NCBI GenBank assembly: GCA_963803155.1
Contig: CAWDMN010000051.1
Coordinates: forward strand, 68,776-132,775
Origin: CAWDMN01 sp963803155
Lineage (GTDB): Bacteria > Acidobacteriota > Terriglobia > Versatilivoradales > Versatilivoraceae
Direction: 5' to 3'
Length of the DNA stretch: 64,000 nucleotides
A program made the translations under genes and the position numbers. Positions 43,470-52,321 of the stretch are shown here, in pieces; position 1 is the first letter of the stretch, and every line of letters starts with the position of its first letter. The notes beneath the pieces were generated by a model that did no database searches, was not told the origin of the DNA, and saw only the letters and a program-made list of their open reading frames with translations.

Positions 43470-44705
43470 ATGCAATTAAACAGTGTAGTTGAGTCGGAAA
43501 CACGGTATCTATTGAGCAATTATAAGCGGTTCCCCTTGCTGGTGGATAAGGGGCGTGGCTGCATCGTCTATGACTATGCGGGAAAAAGGTACTTAGATTT
43601 GCTCGCGGGGATCGCAGTCAATGCTCTGGGATACAATCATCCACGGATTAACAATATCATCCGCAAACAAATCAAAAAGACTATTCATGTCTGCAACCTT
43701 TTCTATCATCCCTACCAGTCTCAATTGGCGAAGCGTTTGGTGGAATTGGCTGGACTCGACAAGGCATTTTTCTGCAATAGCGGCGCGGAAGCCAATGAAG
43801 CCGCCTTCAAACTGGCCCGCGGATATGCCTACAAAAATTTCCCCGGCCAGGAAAAATATGAAATTTTGACTCTGGAAAACGCTTTTCATGGCCGGACATA
43901 CGGCGCTCTATCCGCTACGTCCAACGAAAAGTACCGCCGCCCCTTCGCTCCGCTGGTTCCAGGCTTCACCTTTGTCAAACCGAATGACGAGGAAGATCTG
44001 CGCCAAAAATTTACGGGCCGGGTTAGTGCCTTGATTCTGGAGCCGATTCAGGGGGAGGGTGGAATTAACGAATGCTCCCGGGAGTTCCTGGCCACGGCTC
44101 GCCAGCTTTGCGATCAACACCAGGCTCTACTGATTTTTGATGAGGTGCAGTGCGGAATTGGACGGACGGGCCGGTACTTCTATTTTCAAAAATACGGCAT
44201 AAAGCCAGACATCCTCACTCTGGCTAAGCCGATCGCCTTGGGCCTTCCGCTTGGCGCGCTGTTGACCACGGACAACATTGCTCCCACTTTCGGTCCGGGG
44301 GACCACGGCACGACTTTTGGAGGAGGCCCTCTAACCTGTCGAATCGGAATTGAATTCCTGAAAATTATGGAAGAGGAAAAACTGCTGGATAATATCCGGG
44401 CGACCGGCGAATTTTTCAAGCAGAAACTCCAGGAGCTGAAGCAAAAGCATGATTTTCTATTGGATATCCGCGGCGAGGGATTGATGCTGGGGGCAGAGCT
44501 TGCCTTCCCAGGGCGCGAAGTCGTGAATCGTTGCCTGGAGGCCGGCTTCATTATTAATTGCACTCACGATACGGTGTTGCGTTTTCTTCCCCCGTATACT
44601 ATTTCAAAAAGAGAAATTGCCAAATTTATTAAAGCCCTTGATAAGATTCTGGCCGGCTTTTCGGCATCAACCAACGCATCGAATCCCACTCCACATCCCG
44701 CATAA
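43470..44705 (+). CDS. argD: Acetylornithine aminotransferase ArgD
   Basis: A 411-residue PLP enzyme, fourth step of arginine synthesis (and often diaminopimelate synthesis as well). Visible: FCNSGAEANEAAFKLAR (PLP phosphate binding), HGRTYGAL, FDEVQCGIGRTGRYF with Asp224, and Lys253 in LTLAKPIALGLPLGA as the Schiff-base lysine, and HGTTFGGGPL near residues 273-282. The PIALG after the lysine is slightly unlike the usual LGGG. It begins 85 bases after argB with AAGGAT before the ATG. Confidence 0.93.
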   Translation: MQLNSVVESETRYLLSNYKRFPLLVDKGRGCIVYDYAGKRYLDLLAGIAVNALGYNHPRINNIIRKQIKKTIHVCNLFYHPYQSQLAKRLVELAGLDKAFFCNSGAEANEAAFKLARGYAYKNFPGQEKYEILTLENAFHGRTYGALSATSNEKYRRPFAPLVPGFTFVKPNDEEDLRQKFTGRVSALILEPIQGEGGINECSREFLATARQLCDQHQALLIFDEVQCGIGRTGRYFYFQKYGIKPDILTLAKPIALGLPLGALLTTDNIAPTFGPGDHGTTFGGGPLTCRIGIEFLKIMEEEKLLDNIRATGEFFKQKLQELKQKHDFLLDIRGEGLMLGAELAFPGREVVNRCLEAGFIINCTHDTVLRFLPPYTISKREIAKFIKALDKILAGFSASTNASNPTPHPA

Positions 44706-44717
44706 GGAGAAACATCC

Positions 44718-45656
44718 ATGGCCCTGAACAGGAAAAAATTGAGTGTGAAGGACCTGATTTCGATTCAGTATCTGACGGTTGACGATATCTACAATATCTT
44801 CGACACGGCCCGGGAGATCAAGAAAAATCCCCGTGATTTTGCCCATGCTTTGGATGGAAAAATTGTGGCACTCATTTTTGAGAAGCCTTCTCTTCGCACC
44901 CGAGTGACCTTTGATGTGGGGATGAAGAGCATGGGTGGGGAAGTGATCTTTCTCGACCATACCGGCACCAAGCTGGGGGAGCGGGAATCAATCCGCGATA
45001 CCGCGAAAAATCTGGAGCGTTGGCTCCATGGAATTGTGGCGCGGACCTACAAGAACCGTTCGGTCGTCGAACTGGCGGAGCACGCCAACATCCCGGTGGT
45101 GAATGGATTGACCGATATGTTGCATCCCTGTCAGGGATTGACGGACTATTTTACCGTCCTTGAAAAATTCGGACACCTGAAAGGGATCAAATTTGGTTTC
45201 GTAGGTGATGGGAACAATACCTGCCACTCCTTGATTTTTGGCGCCTCCAAATTGGGAATCAATCTTTGGATCGCCAATCCGGAAGGATACGAACCCAACC
45301 ATCGGGTGATCAGCGAAGCTGAAAAATATGCGCGGGAGACCGGCGCCGAAATTCACATCATCAACGATCCGGTGGAAGCGGTAAAGGACGCCAATGTGGT
45401 GTATACCGATGTTTGGGCCAGCATGGGTCAAGAAGCTGAGACTGAAGACCGGGCCGGGGTCTTTGCCGACTTTCAGGTGGATAGCAAATTGATGGCCCAT
45501 GCCCGCCCCGATGCGGTGTTCATGCATTGCCTGCCCGCCCACCGCGGTTATGAAGTGGCTCCCAGTGTCATCGACTCTCCGCAATCCATCGTATATGATG
45601 AAGCGGAAAACCGGCTGCATGTGCAGAAAGCCATTCTCTATCTGCTGCTGTCCTAA
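44718..45656 (+). CDS. argF: Ornithine carbamoyltransferase ArgF
   Basis: A 312-residue enzyme joining carbamoyl phosphate to ornithine to give citrulline. The carbamoyl-phosphate loop reads EKPSLRTRVTF (STRTR in most members, here SLRTR), followed by the NGLTDMLHPCQGLTDYFTV block, VYTDVWASMGQE with the ornithine-binding motif SMG, and HCLPAHRG. These distinguish it from aspartate or putrescine carbamoyltransferases. AAGGAG seven bases before the ATG; 12 bases after argD. Confidence 0.94.
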   Translation: MALNRKKLSVKDLISIQYLTVDDIYNIFDTAREIKKNPRDFAHALDGKIVALIFEKPSLRTRVTFDVGMKSMGGEVIFLDHTGTKLGERESIRDTAKNLERWLHGIVARTYKNRSVVELAEHANIPVVNGLTDMLHPCQGLTDYFTVLEKFGHLKGIKFGFVGDGNNTCHSLIFGASKLGINLWIANPEGYEPNHRVISEAEKYARETGAEIHIINDPVEAVKDANVVYTDVWASMGQEAETEDRAGVFADFQVDSKLMAHARPDAVFMHCLPAHRGYEVAPSVIDSPQSIVYDEAENRLHVQKAILYLLLS

Positions 45657-45687
45657 GATAAGCGCAATCCCAGAAAGGATTTTCGAT

Positions 45688-46890
45688 ATGGTTAAAAAAG
45701 TTGTCTTGGCTTACTCGGGAGGATTGGACACCTCCATCATTATTCCTTGGCTCAAAGAGAACTATCATTGCGAAGTAATCGCCATGGCTGGCGATGTTGG
45801 ACAGGGGGAAGAATTGGAAGGCCTGCAGGAAAAAGCCCTCAAGACCGGAGCTTCTAAGCTTTATGTGGAAGACCTAAGAGAAGCGTTTGTGCGCGATTAT
45901 ATCTGGCCCACTTTGAAGGCGGGGGCAATTTACGAACGAAAGTATCTGCTCGGAACCTCCATGGCCAGGCCGATTCTGGCCAAGCGCCAGGTGGAAATCG
46001 CATTAAAAGAGGGAGCCGATGCCGTTGCCCATGGCTGCACCGGGAAAGGGAATGATCAAGTGCGTTTCGAGTTGACCTTCAAGGCGCTGGCACCGCACTT
46101 GAAAGTGATTGCTCCCTGGCGGGAATGGGACATCAAATCACGAGAAGACGCCATTGATTACGCGGAGAAACATCAGGTTCCCATCAAAGCCACCAAGAAG
46201 AAGATTTACAGTGAAGATCGTAATATCTGGCATATCAGCCATGAAGGCGGAGTGTTGGAGGATCCCGCCAATGAGCCGGAAGATTCCATGTGGCAGCTGA
46301 CGCTTTCGCCTGAAAAAGCGCCGGAGACCCCGCGGTACGTCGTGGTTGAATTCGAGGCGGGGACTCCCGTAGGGGTTGATGGGAAGAAGCTGAATCCCGT
46401 GGAACTGGTAAATAAGTTGAATAAGATTGGCGGCGAAAATGCCATCGGCCGGATCGATTTAGTGGAAAACCGTCTGGTCGGGATGAAATCCCGGGGGGCC
46501 TACGAAACTCCGGGAGGCACAATCCTCGCTCAAGCTCACCGTGAACTGGAATCCATTTGTCTGGACAAAGAGACTCTGCGAATTAAGGACCAGTTGGCTA
46601 TCAAGTACGCGGATCTCGTGTACAACGGGCAATGGTTTACTCCATTGCGAGAATCGTTGGATGCCTTCGTCAATCAAACCCAGAAAAATGTGACGGGCAC
46701 GGCCCGATTCAAGCTCTACAAAGGAAACTTGATTTTGGCCGGATTGAAAAGCCCTTATTCGCTTTATCGGGAAGATTTCGCCACTTTTGGGGAAGAGGCT
46801 GTCTATAACCAGAAAGACGCGGAAGGTTTCATCAATCTCTTTGGTTTGCCCGTTGTCGTGCAGGCGCTCTTGAACAAAGTCCGACAATAG
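45688..46890 (+). CDS. argG: Argininosuccinate synthase ArgG
   Basis: A 400-residue ATP-dependent enzyme that condenses citrulline and aspartate. The PP-loop-like LAYSGGLDTSIIIPWL is at residues 8-23, followed by GCTGKGNDQVRFE with the aspartate/citrulline loop and EDRNIWHISHEGG. Length is normal. The ATG at 45688 follows AAAGGAT by nine bases; frames reaching further upstream lie in argF. It begins 31 bases after argF. Confidence 0.95.
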   Translation: MVKKVVLAYSGGLDTSIIIPWLKENYHCEVIAMAGDVGQGEELEGLQEKALKTGASKLYVEDLREAFVRDYIWPTLKAGAIYERKYLLGTSMARPILAKRQVEIALKEGADAVAHGCTGKGNDQVRFELTFKALAPHLKVIAPWREWDIKSREDAIDYAEKHQVPIKATKKKIYSEDRNIWHISHEGGVLEDPANEPEDSMWQLTLSPEKAPETPRYVVVEFEAGTPVGVDGKKLNPVELVNKLNKIGGENAIGRIDLVENRLVGMKSRGAYETPGGTILAQAHRELESICLDKETLRIKDQLAIKYADLVYNGQWFTPLRESLDAFVNQTQKNVTGTARFKLYKGNLILAGLKSPYSLYREDFATFGEEAVYNQKDAEGFINLFGLPVVVQALLNKVRQ

Positions 46891-47018
46891 CGGCAAGATC
46901 GGCCCGACCGGCAACGTACACGCCAACGCCCTGGCTTGATTGGCCGAGCAGCAGGGATTTTTCGAGGAATCCCAAGCACTTGGATGACCGGCACAAGAAG
47001 AAGTGGATGCAAATTTCC

Positions 47019-47051
47019 AGACCTCACAGGTCTCCAAGACCTGTGAGGTCT
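47019..47051 (+). repeat. Perfect 15-bp inverted repeat between argG and argH
   Basis: AGACCTCACAGGTCT (47019-47033), three-base loop CCA, AGACCTGTGAGGTCT (47037-47051). It lies in the longest gap of the arginine operon (190 bases) and 30 bases before the argH ATG. It could be a terminator-like or attenuator hairpin, an mRNA-stability element, or a mobile short palindrome. Confidence 0.85.
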
Positions 47052-47080
47052 TTGCGACGTGTTTTTCAAAGGAGCATTGG

Positions 47081-48463
47081 ATGAAAACGTGGGGAGGCCG
47101 GTTCACCGGCAAAATTGACGACACGTTTGAGCGTTTCAACAATTCATTCCCGATCGATCAGAGATTGATTTTCGAGGACATTGAGGGGTCAGCCGCTTAT
47201 GCCACGGCTCTTGAAAAGGCCGGCATTCTGACTCTCGAAGAATTAAAGCAAATCGGCAAAGGCCTCGCGGAAATCAAGAAGCGGATCGAAAGCGATCCCG
47301 GCTGGCTGAAAGCCAAGTCCGCCGAGGATGTTCACACTTTTGTGGAATCACGCCTGGCCGAATTGGCGGGAGACGCCGCCTTAAAGCTTCACACCGGCCG
47401 CAGTCGCAACGACCAGGTGGCGCTGGATACGCGGCTCTATATGAAGCGGGCGATCATCCAGGTTCAAGTCCAACTGAAAGCCCTCAACCAGGAATTTCTC
47501 CACCAGGCAAAGGCCTTTTTGGATGTCGCCATCCCCGGCTACACTCATTTGCGAAAAGCGCAGCCAATCTTATTGGCTCACTACTGGCTGGCTTTTTTTG
47601 AGATGTTTTTGCGGGATTACCGCCGTTTCGATGACTGTTTCCGGCGCACGGATTACATGCCGCTCGGTTCCGGAGCATTGGCTGGCAACGGTTTCCCTAT
47701 TGACCGGAATGAATTGCGCAAGGAACTCGGATTTGGTCAATTGACCCGCAATAGCCTCGACGCCGTGAGCGACCGGGATTATCTGGTGGAATTTATTTCT
47801 AATTCAGCTTTGATCCTCATGCACCTCAGCCGCCTGGCGGAAGACTTGATTATTCTCTCTTCTCCGGAATTCGGGATCTTCGAACTTTCAGACGCCGTCA
47901 CAACGGGAAGCAGCATTATGCCGCAGAAAAAAAACCCGGATTCGTTGGAGTTGATCCGAGGCAAATGTGGCCGGGTGTACGGCAATCTTACTGGAATCCT
48001 GACTGTTTTGAAGGGCCTTCCGCTCGCTTACAACAAGGACCTGCAAGAGGATAAGGAATTGACCTTCGATACCTTGGACACCGTGCTCGATTGCTTGGAG
48101 GTCGCCCAAGTAGTGATTCAAACCTTGAAGGTCAACCGATCGACGGCCCAGCAGTCCGTAACCAAAGATTTCATCAACGCCACGGATCTGGCGGATTATC
48201 TGGTCCGCAAGGGGATGCCTTTCCGCAAAGCCCATGAAGTAGTGGGAAAGCTCGTGCTTCTCTGCGAATCCCGCCAGATTGAGTTGAACGCGTTGCCCCT
48301 GGAGGAATATCAAAAGCATTCTCCTTTAATTGGAGAAGATGTTTTTGAAGCCCTCCGGTTGGAGAACAGCCTCAATATCCGCTCCGTCGCTGGCGGTACG
48401 GCTCTGGCCCGCGTGAAGGAAGCAATCCTTGAGGCGGAAAAAGTCATGCAATTGGGCCGATGA
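47081..48463 (+). CDS. argH: Argininosuccinate lyase ArgH
   Basis: A 460-residue lyase of the fumarase/aspartase superfamily, last step to arginine plus fumarate. The start KTWGGRFTGKIDDTFERFN is conserved. GRSRNDQVALDTRL, YTHLRKAQPILLAHYW (catalytic His) and the superfamily signature GSSIMPQKKNPD with the catalytic Ser are all present. The C-terminus has the normal length and no acetyltransferase fused to it, unlike the ArgH-ArgA fusions of some bacteria. GGAG eight bases before the ATG at 47081. Confidence 0.95.
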   Translation: MKTWGGRFTGKIDDTFERFNNSFPIDQRLIFEDIEGSAAYATALEKAGILTLEELKQIGKGLAEIKKRIESDPGWLKAKSAEDVHTFVESRLAELAGDAALKLHTGRSRNDQVALDTRLYMKRAIIQVQVQLKALNQEFLHQAKAFLDVAIPGYTHLRKAQPILLAHYWLAFFEMFLRDYRRFDDCFRRTDYMPLGSGALAGNGFPIDRNELRKELGFGQLTRNSLDAVSDRDYLVEFISNSALILMHLSRLAEDLIILSSPEFGIFELSDAVTTGSSIMPQKKNPDSLELIRGKCGRVYGNLTGILTVLKGLPLAYNKDLQEDKELTFDTLDTVLDCLEVAQVVIQTLKVNRSTAQQSVTKDFINATDLADYLVRKGMPFRKAHEVVGKLVLLCESRQIELNALPLEEYQKHSPLIGEDVFEALRLENSLNIRSVAGGTALARVKEAILEAEKVMQLGR

Positions 48464-48520
48464 TGCGAATTGGTAAATTGCTCGACACTACAAAATCGCG
48501 CCTAATTACGGGAGAAAAAA

Positions 48521-49738
48521 TTGAACTGGAATATTTATGAAGATCGCATCACAGCCCCTTCTGGATTCAAGGCAGCAGCGGTTTCAGCCGGCATAAAAAA
48601 GCGGGATGGGCGGTTGGACTTGGGGCTCATTTTTTCCGAGCAGCCTGCTTCCGCGGCCGCACAATTCACCACTAACGTAGTCAAAGCCGCTCCGGTACTG
48701 CTTTGCCAGGAGCATCTGGAAAAATCCAACCACGGTTGCCGGGCCATCCTGGTGAATTCGGGCAATGCGAATGCCTGTACGGGCGATCGCGGGTTGGGGG
48801 ACAGCCGGCGCATGGCTCAAATGGCTGCCCGAATTCTGGGAATCTCCGCCGATCAGGTGCTGGTGAGTTCCACTGGAGTGATCGGAGCATTCATGCCGAT
48901 CGAGCGCATCGAGGAAAAAGAAGACGATCTAAAAATCGCTCTAAATTCGGAAGGACTGGATTCAGCAGCCCGGGCCATCATGACCACCGACACCCGGCGG
49001 AAAGTTTGCACGGCGGAAGGAATGCTGGGAGGCAAACATGTCCGCATTTGTGGAATGACCAAAGGCGCTGGCATGATTCATCCTCGCATGGCAACGACAT
49101 TGGCATTTGTTTTAACGGATGCCAGCATATCGAAAGCACTTCTGATTAAGGCCCTACGCGAGGCCTGCAATAAAAGCTACAACCGGATCAGCGTCGATGG
49201 AGACACCTCCACCAATGACACTCTGGCGGTCCTGGCCAATGGTGCGTCAGGAGCGCCATTAATTGACCAGGAAGGAGAGGAGTATCTTCATTTCGTTGAG
49301 GGGCTGACTCTGGTTTGCGGCAGTCTGGCGCGCCAGATTGTACGGGATGGCGAGGGCGCCAGCAAATTCATTGAAATCACCGTTCAGAACGCTGAGAGCG
49401 AGGAGGCCGCCACCCAGATTGCACGCAGCATCGCCAACTCTCCATTAGTTAAAACGGCGATGGCCGGTGAAGACGCCAATTGGGGGAGAATCCTCTGCGC
49501 GGCCGGTTATTCAGGAGTTTCTTTCGATCCCTACCGGGTCTCCATTTGGATTGGCGGCCTTAAAGTCTGCCAGAACGGAACCGGAGTCATCTTCGATGAA
49601 GCCCAAGCCAAAAGCATTTTAAAAGAACATGACATTCGCATCCTTATGGATCTGCGGACGGGATCTGCCTCTTCCACAATGTGGACGTGCGATTTAACCA
49701 GCGGATACGTTCACATAAACGCGGATTACCGGACTTAG
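48521..49738 (+). CDS. argJ: Bifunctional ornithine acetyltransferase / N-acetylglutamate synthase ArgJ
   Basis: A 405-residue enzyme that moves the acetyl group from acetylornithine to glutamate, closing the acetyl cycle (steps 1 and 5). KGAGMIHPRMATTLAFVL (residues 181-198) holds the self-cleavage and nucleophile Thr192 (KGxGM...MAT). NSGNANACTG near 79-88 and the C-terminal VHINADYRT match the family, and the N-terminus GFKAAAVSAGIK is conserved. Whether it also uses acetyl-CoA (bifunctional form) is not settled by sequence, but no argA or argE lies in the operon. Start is a TTG at 48521 after GGGAGAAAAAA. Confidence 0.94.
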   Translation: MNWNIYEDRITAPSGFKAAAVSAGIKKRDGRLDLGLIFSEQPASAAAQFTTNVVKAAPVLLCQEHLEKSNHGCRAILVNSGNANACTGDRGLGDSRRMAQMAARILGISADQVLVSSTGVIGAFMPIERIEEKEDDLKIALNSEGLDSAARAIMTTDTRRKVCTAEGMLGGKHVRICGMTKGAGMIHPRMATTLAFVLTDASISKALLIKALREACNKSYNRISVDGDTSTNDTLAVLANGASGAPLIDQEGEEYLHFVEGLTLVCGSLARQIVRDGEGASKFIEITVQNAESEEAATQIARSIANSPLVKTAMAGEDANWGRILCAAGYSGVSFDPYRVSIWIGGLKVCQNGTGVIFDEAQAKSILKEHDIRILMDLRTGSASSTMWTCDLTSGYVHINADYRT

Positions 49739-49800
49739 CCGGTTTGAGCCCAAATCAATTTCTCCACGCTGGCATAGGTTTTTATAGCGTGACGGGGTGG

Positions 49801-50442
49801 ATGCCCCCTCGCCGGGGGAACCAGATGTCTGGCGTTCCGAATTTCGACACACTGGGTTCGCACGAACCGATGAGAGGAAAGCCTGCCAATTCTCCGATGG
49901 ATATTGTTCGCAAAGCGTCGCAGTGGTACTCGGGCTTGATGATTGTTTCGATTAGCTGGCTTTATTTTCAGAAACAGCTGAGATGGTCTCTTTTTCTTCA
50001 GAATGACCGCATCGAGATTTTGCTCGATCTATGTATTGGCATGGGGCTGGCTCTGGTGTTGGTTTTATTTTCGCTCTTCGCCAACCATAGCTTCTCCTGG
50101 GCCCGACAACTCGAGTTGGAATTTCAAAAAGTGCTGGCTCCGCTCCCCTTCCCGAAAATTTTGCTTTTGGGTTTGACGAGTGGAGTCGCGGAGGAAACTT
50201 TTTTTCGCGGATCCTTGCAGAACTCCGTTGGACTTATTCTATCGAGTCTCCTTTTCGGCGCCGCGCATTTAGTCCCCAAACGAGAACTCCTGCCTTGGTC
50301 CCTTTATGCCGTCTTGGTGGGATTTATTTTTGCTTGCCTTGTGGAAATCCGGCACTGTCTGCTGCCGGTCATCCTGGCCCACTCCGTCATGAACATCATC
50401 ATGATTGGACTGCTGAATCGCCGCGCCAGAATTGTTTCATAA
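49801..50442 (+). CDS. CPBP-family intramembrane protease-like protein
   Basis: A membrane protein of about 213 residues with five to six hydrophobic helices. The CPBP (ABI/CAAX-like) motifs are visible: AEETFFRG (EExxxR), FGAAHLV with a His, and VILAHSVMN with the second His. Relatives cleave prenylated or small membrane proteins, or serve in self-immunity to bacteriocins. The start is uncertain: ATG at 49801, 49825, 49870 or 49897 are all in frame and none has a clear ribosome site. It begins about 60 bases after argJ and may be read through from the arginine operon. Confidence 0.8.
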   Translation: MPPRRGNQMSGVPNFDTLGSHEPMRGKPANSPMDIVRKASQWYSGLMIVSISWLYFQKQLRWSLFLQNDRIEILLDLCIGMGLALVLVLFSLFANHSFSWARQLELEFQKVLAPLPFPKILLLGLTSGVAEETFFRGSLQNSVGLILSSLLFGAAHLVPKRELLPWSLYAVLVGFIFACLVEIRHCLLPVILAHSVMNIIMIGLLNRRARIVS

Positions 50443-50491
50443 AATATCCATGCCCCATGAAGCCCGCCTGATGGCTCTGTCAACCACACTA

Positions 50492-50666
50492 ACTGGGCTG
50501 TGCAGAAAGCACGAAGCGAAGCGAGTGATCAGGGTGGCAGCACAAAACAAGCATAGCAGCGGATGAAGCGACTGCAGCTGGGCTGATCGCTCGTTGGCAC
50601 TTCGCGCTTCCGGCCAACCACAGCAACTGGGCTGTACGGAAAGCACGAAGCGAAGCGAGTGATTAG
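50492..50666. repeat. Pair of 41-base direct repeats with an inverted segment between
   Basis: Copies at 50492-50532 and 50626-50666 are identical at all but a few positions; both contain AAGCACGAAGCGAAGCGAGT. Between them, around 50582-50620, a partly inverted version runs (CTGATCGCTCGTTGGCACTTCGCGCTT). A degenerate relative lies near 30888-30983. The whole region 50443-50814 has no gene. Confidence 0.75.
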
Positions 50667-50814
50667 CCAAGCTGTACAAAACCATGCCCGAGAAATTAGA
50701 GTGATCAAAGATTTCAGAGTCCGTTAGTGTGCTTGAGCCGCAAAAGTCGACAATTTCGAGTCAAGTTTTTATTGGACCCATTGGTAAATCCCTATAATCC
50801 GAGACGAAGTCTAG

Positions 50815-51885
50815 TTAGTCTAGGTATTCCAGCTTAATTAAATATTTTCCCACCGCCGCACATTCCCATCCAAAGCAGAGATAGCCGCTGTATCCAATTA
50901 TTGGCATCTCGAATATCCGGAATCTTCCCACCCAAGGGATGGAGTATTTCCATTGCGGCAGGCTGAATTCATTCCACATTTCCCAGAATAAACCGCATAC
51001 CAAGGCAGCCAGGGAGAATTGGACGATCCGGCTCCAGTCGCCATCCTCTAATGAGGAAAGAATAGTCTCTTTCCCCAAACTGCTCTCCAAAACCACCAAC
51101 AATAAAAAAGGAGAAATCCAAAGACACGGGAACAAAAAATCCGGGGCCAAACCGCAGGTGATCAATGAAAGAACTGAAACGAGTGGGATTGCGGTTCGAA
51201 AAAGCCCGCTTTTGACAACTTTGACCGGATACCATGCCCGGAAAGAATTTCCCCAGCCAAAGCTTGAAAGCAATTCAGCCGTGCTCCAAACAGCCGGCAG
51301 GACGGTGGCAAACGGCAAAGAGGCCAAACAGAGGTATTTCCAGGCAGGATAACTTTCGGTTTGAAGGTAATGCCAGTTCTCGGTAAATCGGTTTAAGAAT
51401 TCAAGGCTCCACCAAAATATGGCGCTTAGAATTGAGAGTCCGCCCAAATCCCAAGGATGCCGGGTCAAAAGACTGAAACCTTTTCTTTTGTGGCTCCAGC
51501 CATTCACCATCAGAATATAGCCAAGCCACAATGGAGTAAATGTGTGTTGTCGCCAAGAAGGCTCGATTGGAATGATCTGCCAGGCCACAATCCAACAGAA
51601 AAGGGTCAAACATAATCCAATCCAACCCCACCAGGGAATTTTTCCTGAATAATCTGTATTGCTAAGATTATTCTTCCATGGTTGACGCCGTTTTAAAAAA
51701 GGAAGAAGCAACACGATAATCAGGAATGTCAGGGGCAGAAACACAATCCACGAAAACGGGGCATGTTCGGCTTGCCTCGGAATTGGAGGAAAAGCCAGCC
51801 AAGGAGCAATATCTTCTCCTAACATCCAGAGGCCGGACAGAGGGAGAACCAACAACAATAAAAAGAAAATCACCAGGATATACAT
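50815..51885 (-). CDS. Multi-pass membrane protein, unknown function
   Basis: A 356-residue integral membrane protein with about ten hydrophobic segments, aromatic- and Trp-rich, starting with MYILVIFFLLLLVLPLSG. I do not recognise a family. The most striking block is near the C-terminus: LFWEMWNEFSLPQWKYSIPW followed by FEMPIIGYSGYLCFGWE, with acidic residues inside membrane segments, which suggests an enzyme or a transporter rather than a simple anchor. No soluble domain. It has its own unit, 436 bases from the TonB receptor gene end. The start is the first ATG at 51885. Confidence 0.72.
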   Translation of the reverse strand: MYILVIFFLLLLVLPLSGLWMLGEDIAPWLAFPPIPRQAEHAPFSWIVFLPLTFLIIVLLLPFLKRRQPWKNNLSNTDYSGKIPWWGWIGLCLTLFCWIVAWQIIPIEPSWRQHTFTPLWLGYILMVNGWSHKRKGFSLLTRHPWDLGGLSILSAIFWWSLEFLNRFTENWHYLQTESYPAWKYLCLASLPFATVLPAVWSTAELLSSFGWGNSFRAWYPVKVVKSGLFRTAIPLVSVLSLITCGLAPDFLFPCLWISPFLLLVVLESSLGKETILSSLEDGDWSRIVQFSLAALVCGLFWEMWNEFSLPQWKYSIPWVGRFRIFEMPIIGYSGYLCFGWECAAVGKYLIKLEYLD

Positions 51886-52022
51886 CTTTACCCCGTCTTG
51901 GTTCCTCAGTCATTCACTCAGCATCTTAGGGGTGCGAAAATAATCCACGGAAGTAATCCAGCCCGAGTAATTTCATGATCTGTAGCTGACACCGCAATTC
52001 GGACGGACTCCTACAGTCGTCA

Positions 52023-52321
52023 GCGCCTGAACGGCGCTACAGCTTTCCGGCCTGAAAGGCCAAGTTATTACAGCCCAGGACAACGCTCTGGGTAACGATA
52101 ATCCCCGCCATTTCACCAGCACTGAAGGGGCGGATCAACTCCGGCCTTTCAAGCCAACTGATCCTTGATGTGTCGTACTCACATTTTTTCCATCTCCAGA
52201 AATTGCCAAGCTATGGCCCAAACCGAGGCGCGCATTTGGAGGCTATGACTATCTCTTCATAATTGAAACCCAAGAAAGCTTGCCTTCAAAGCCGCGCAAA
52301 ATTTCCCAAAAACGATGGAGA
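52023..52321. repeat. GCC-TGAA-GGC palindromes and a 273-bp downstream block shared with the second receptor
   Basis: AGCGCC-TGAAC-GGCGCT (52022-52038) and GGCCTGAAAGGCC (52049-52061) are small palindromes. From 52049 to the receptor stop at 52322 the sequence matches 61399-61671 with only scattered changes and no net gap (273 bases in both), so it belongs to the duplicated unit. No gene. The rest of 51886-52022 holds nothing recognised. Confidence 0.8.
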
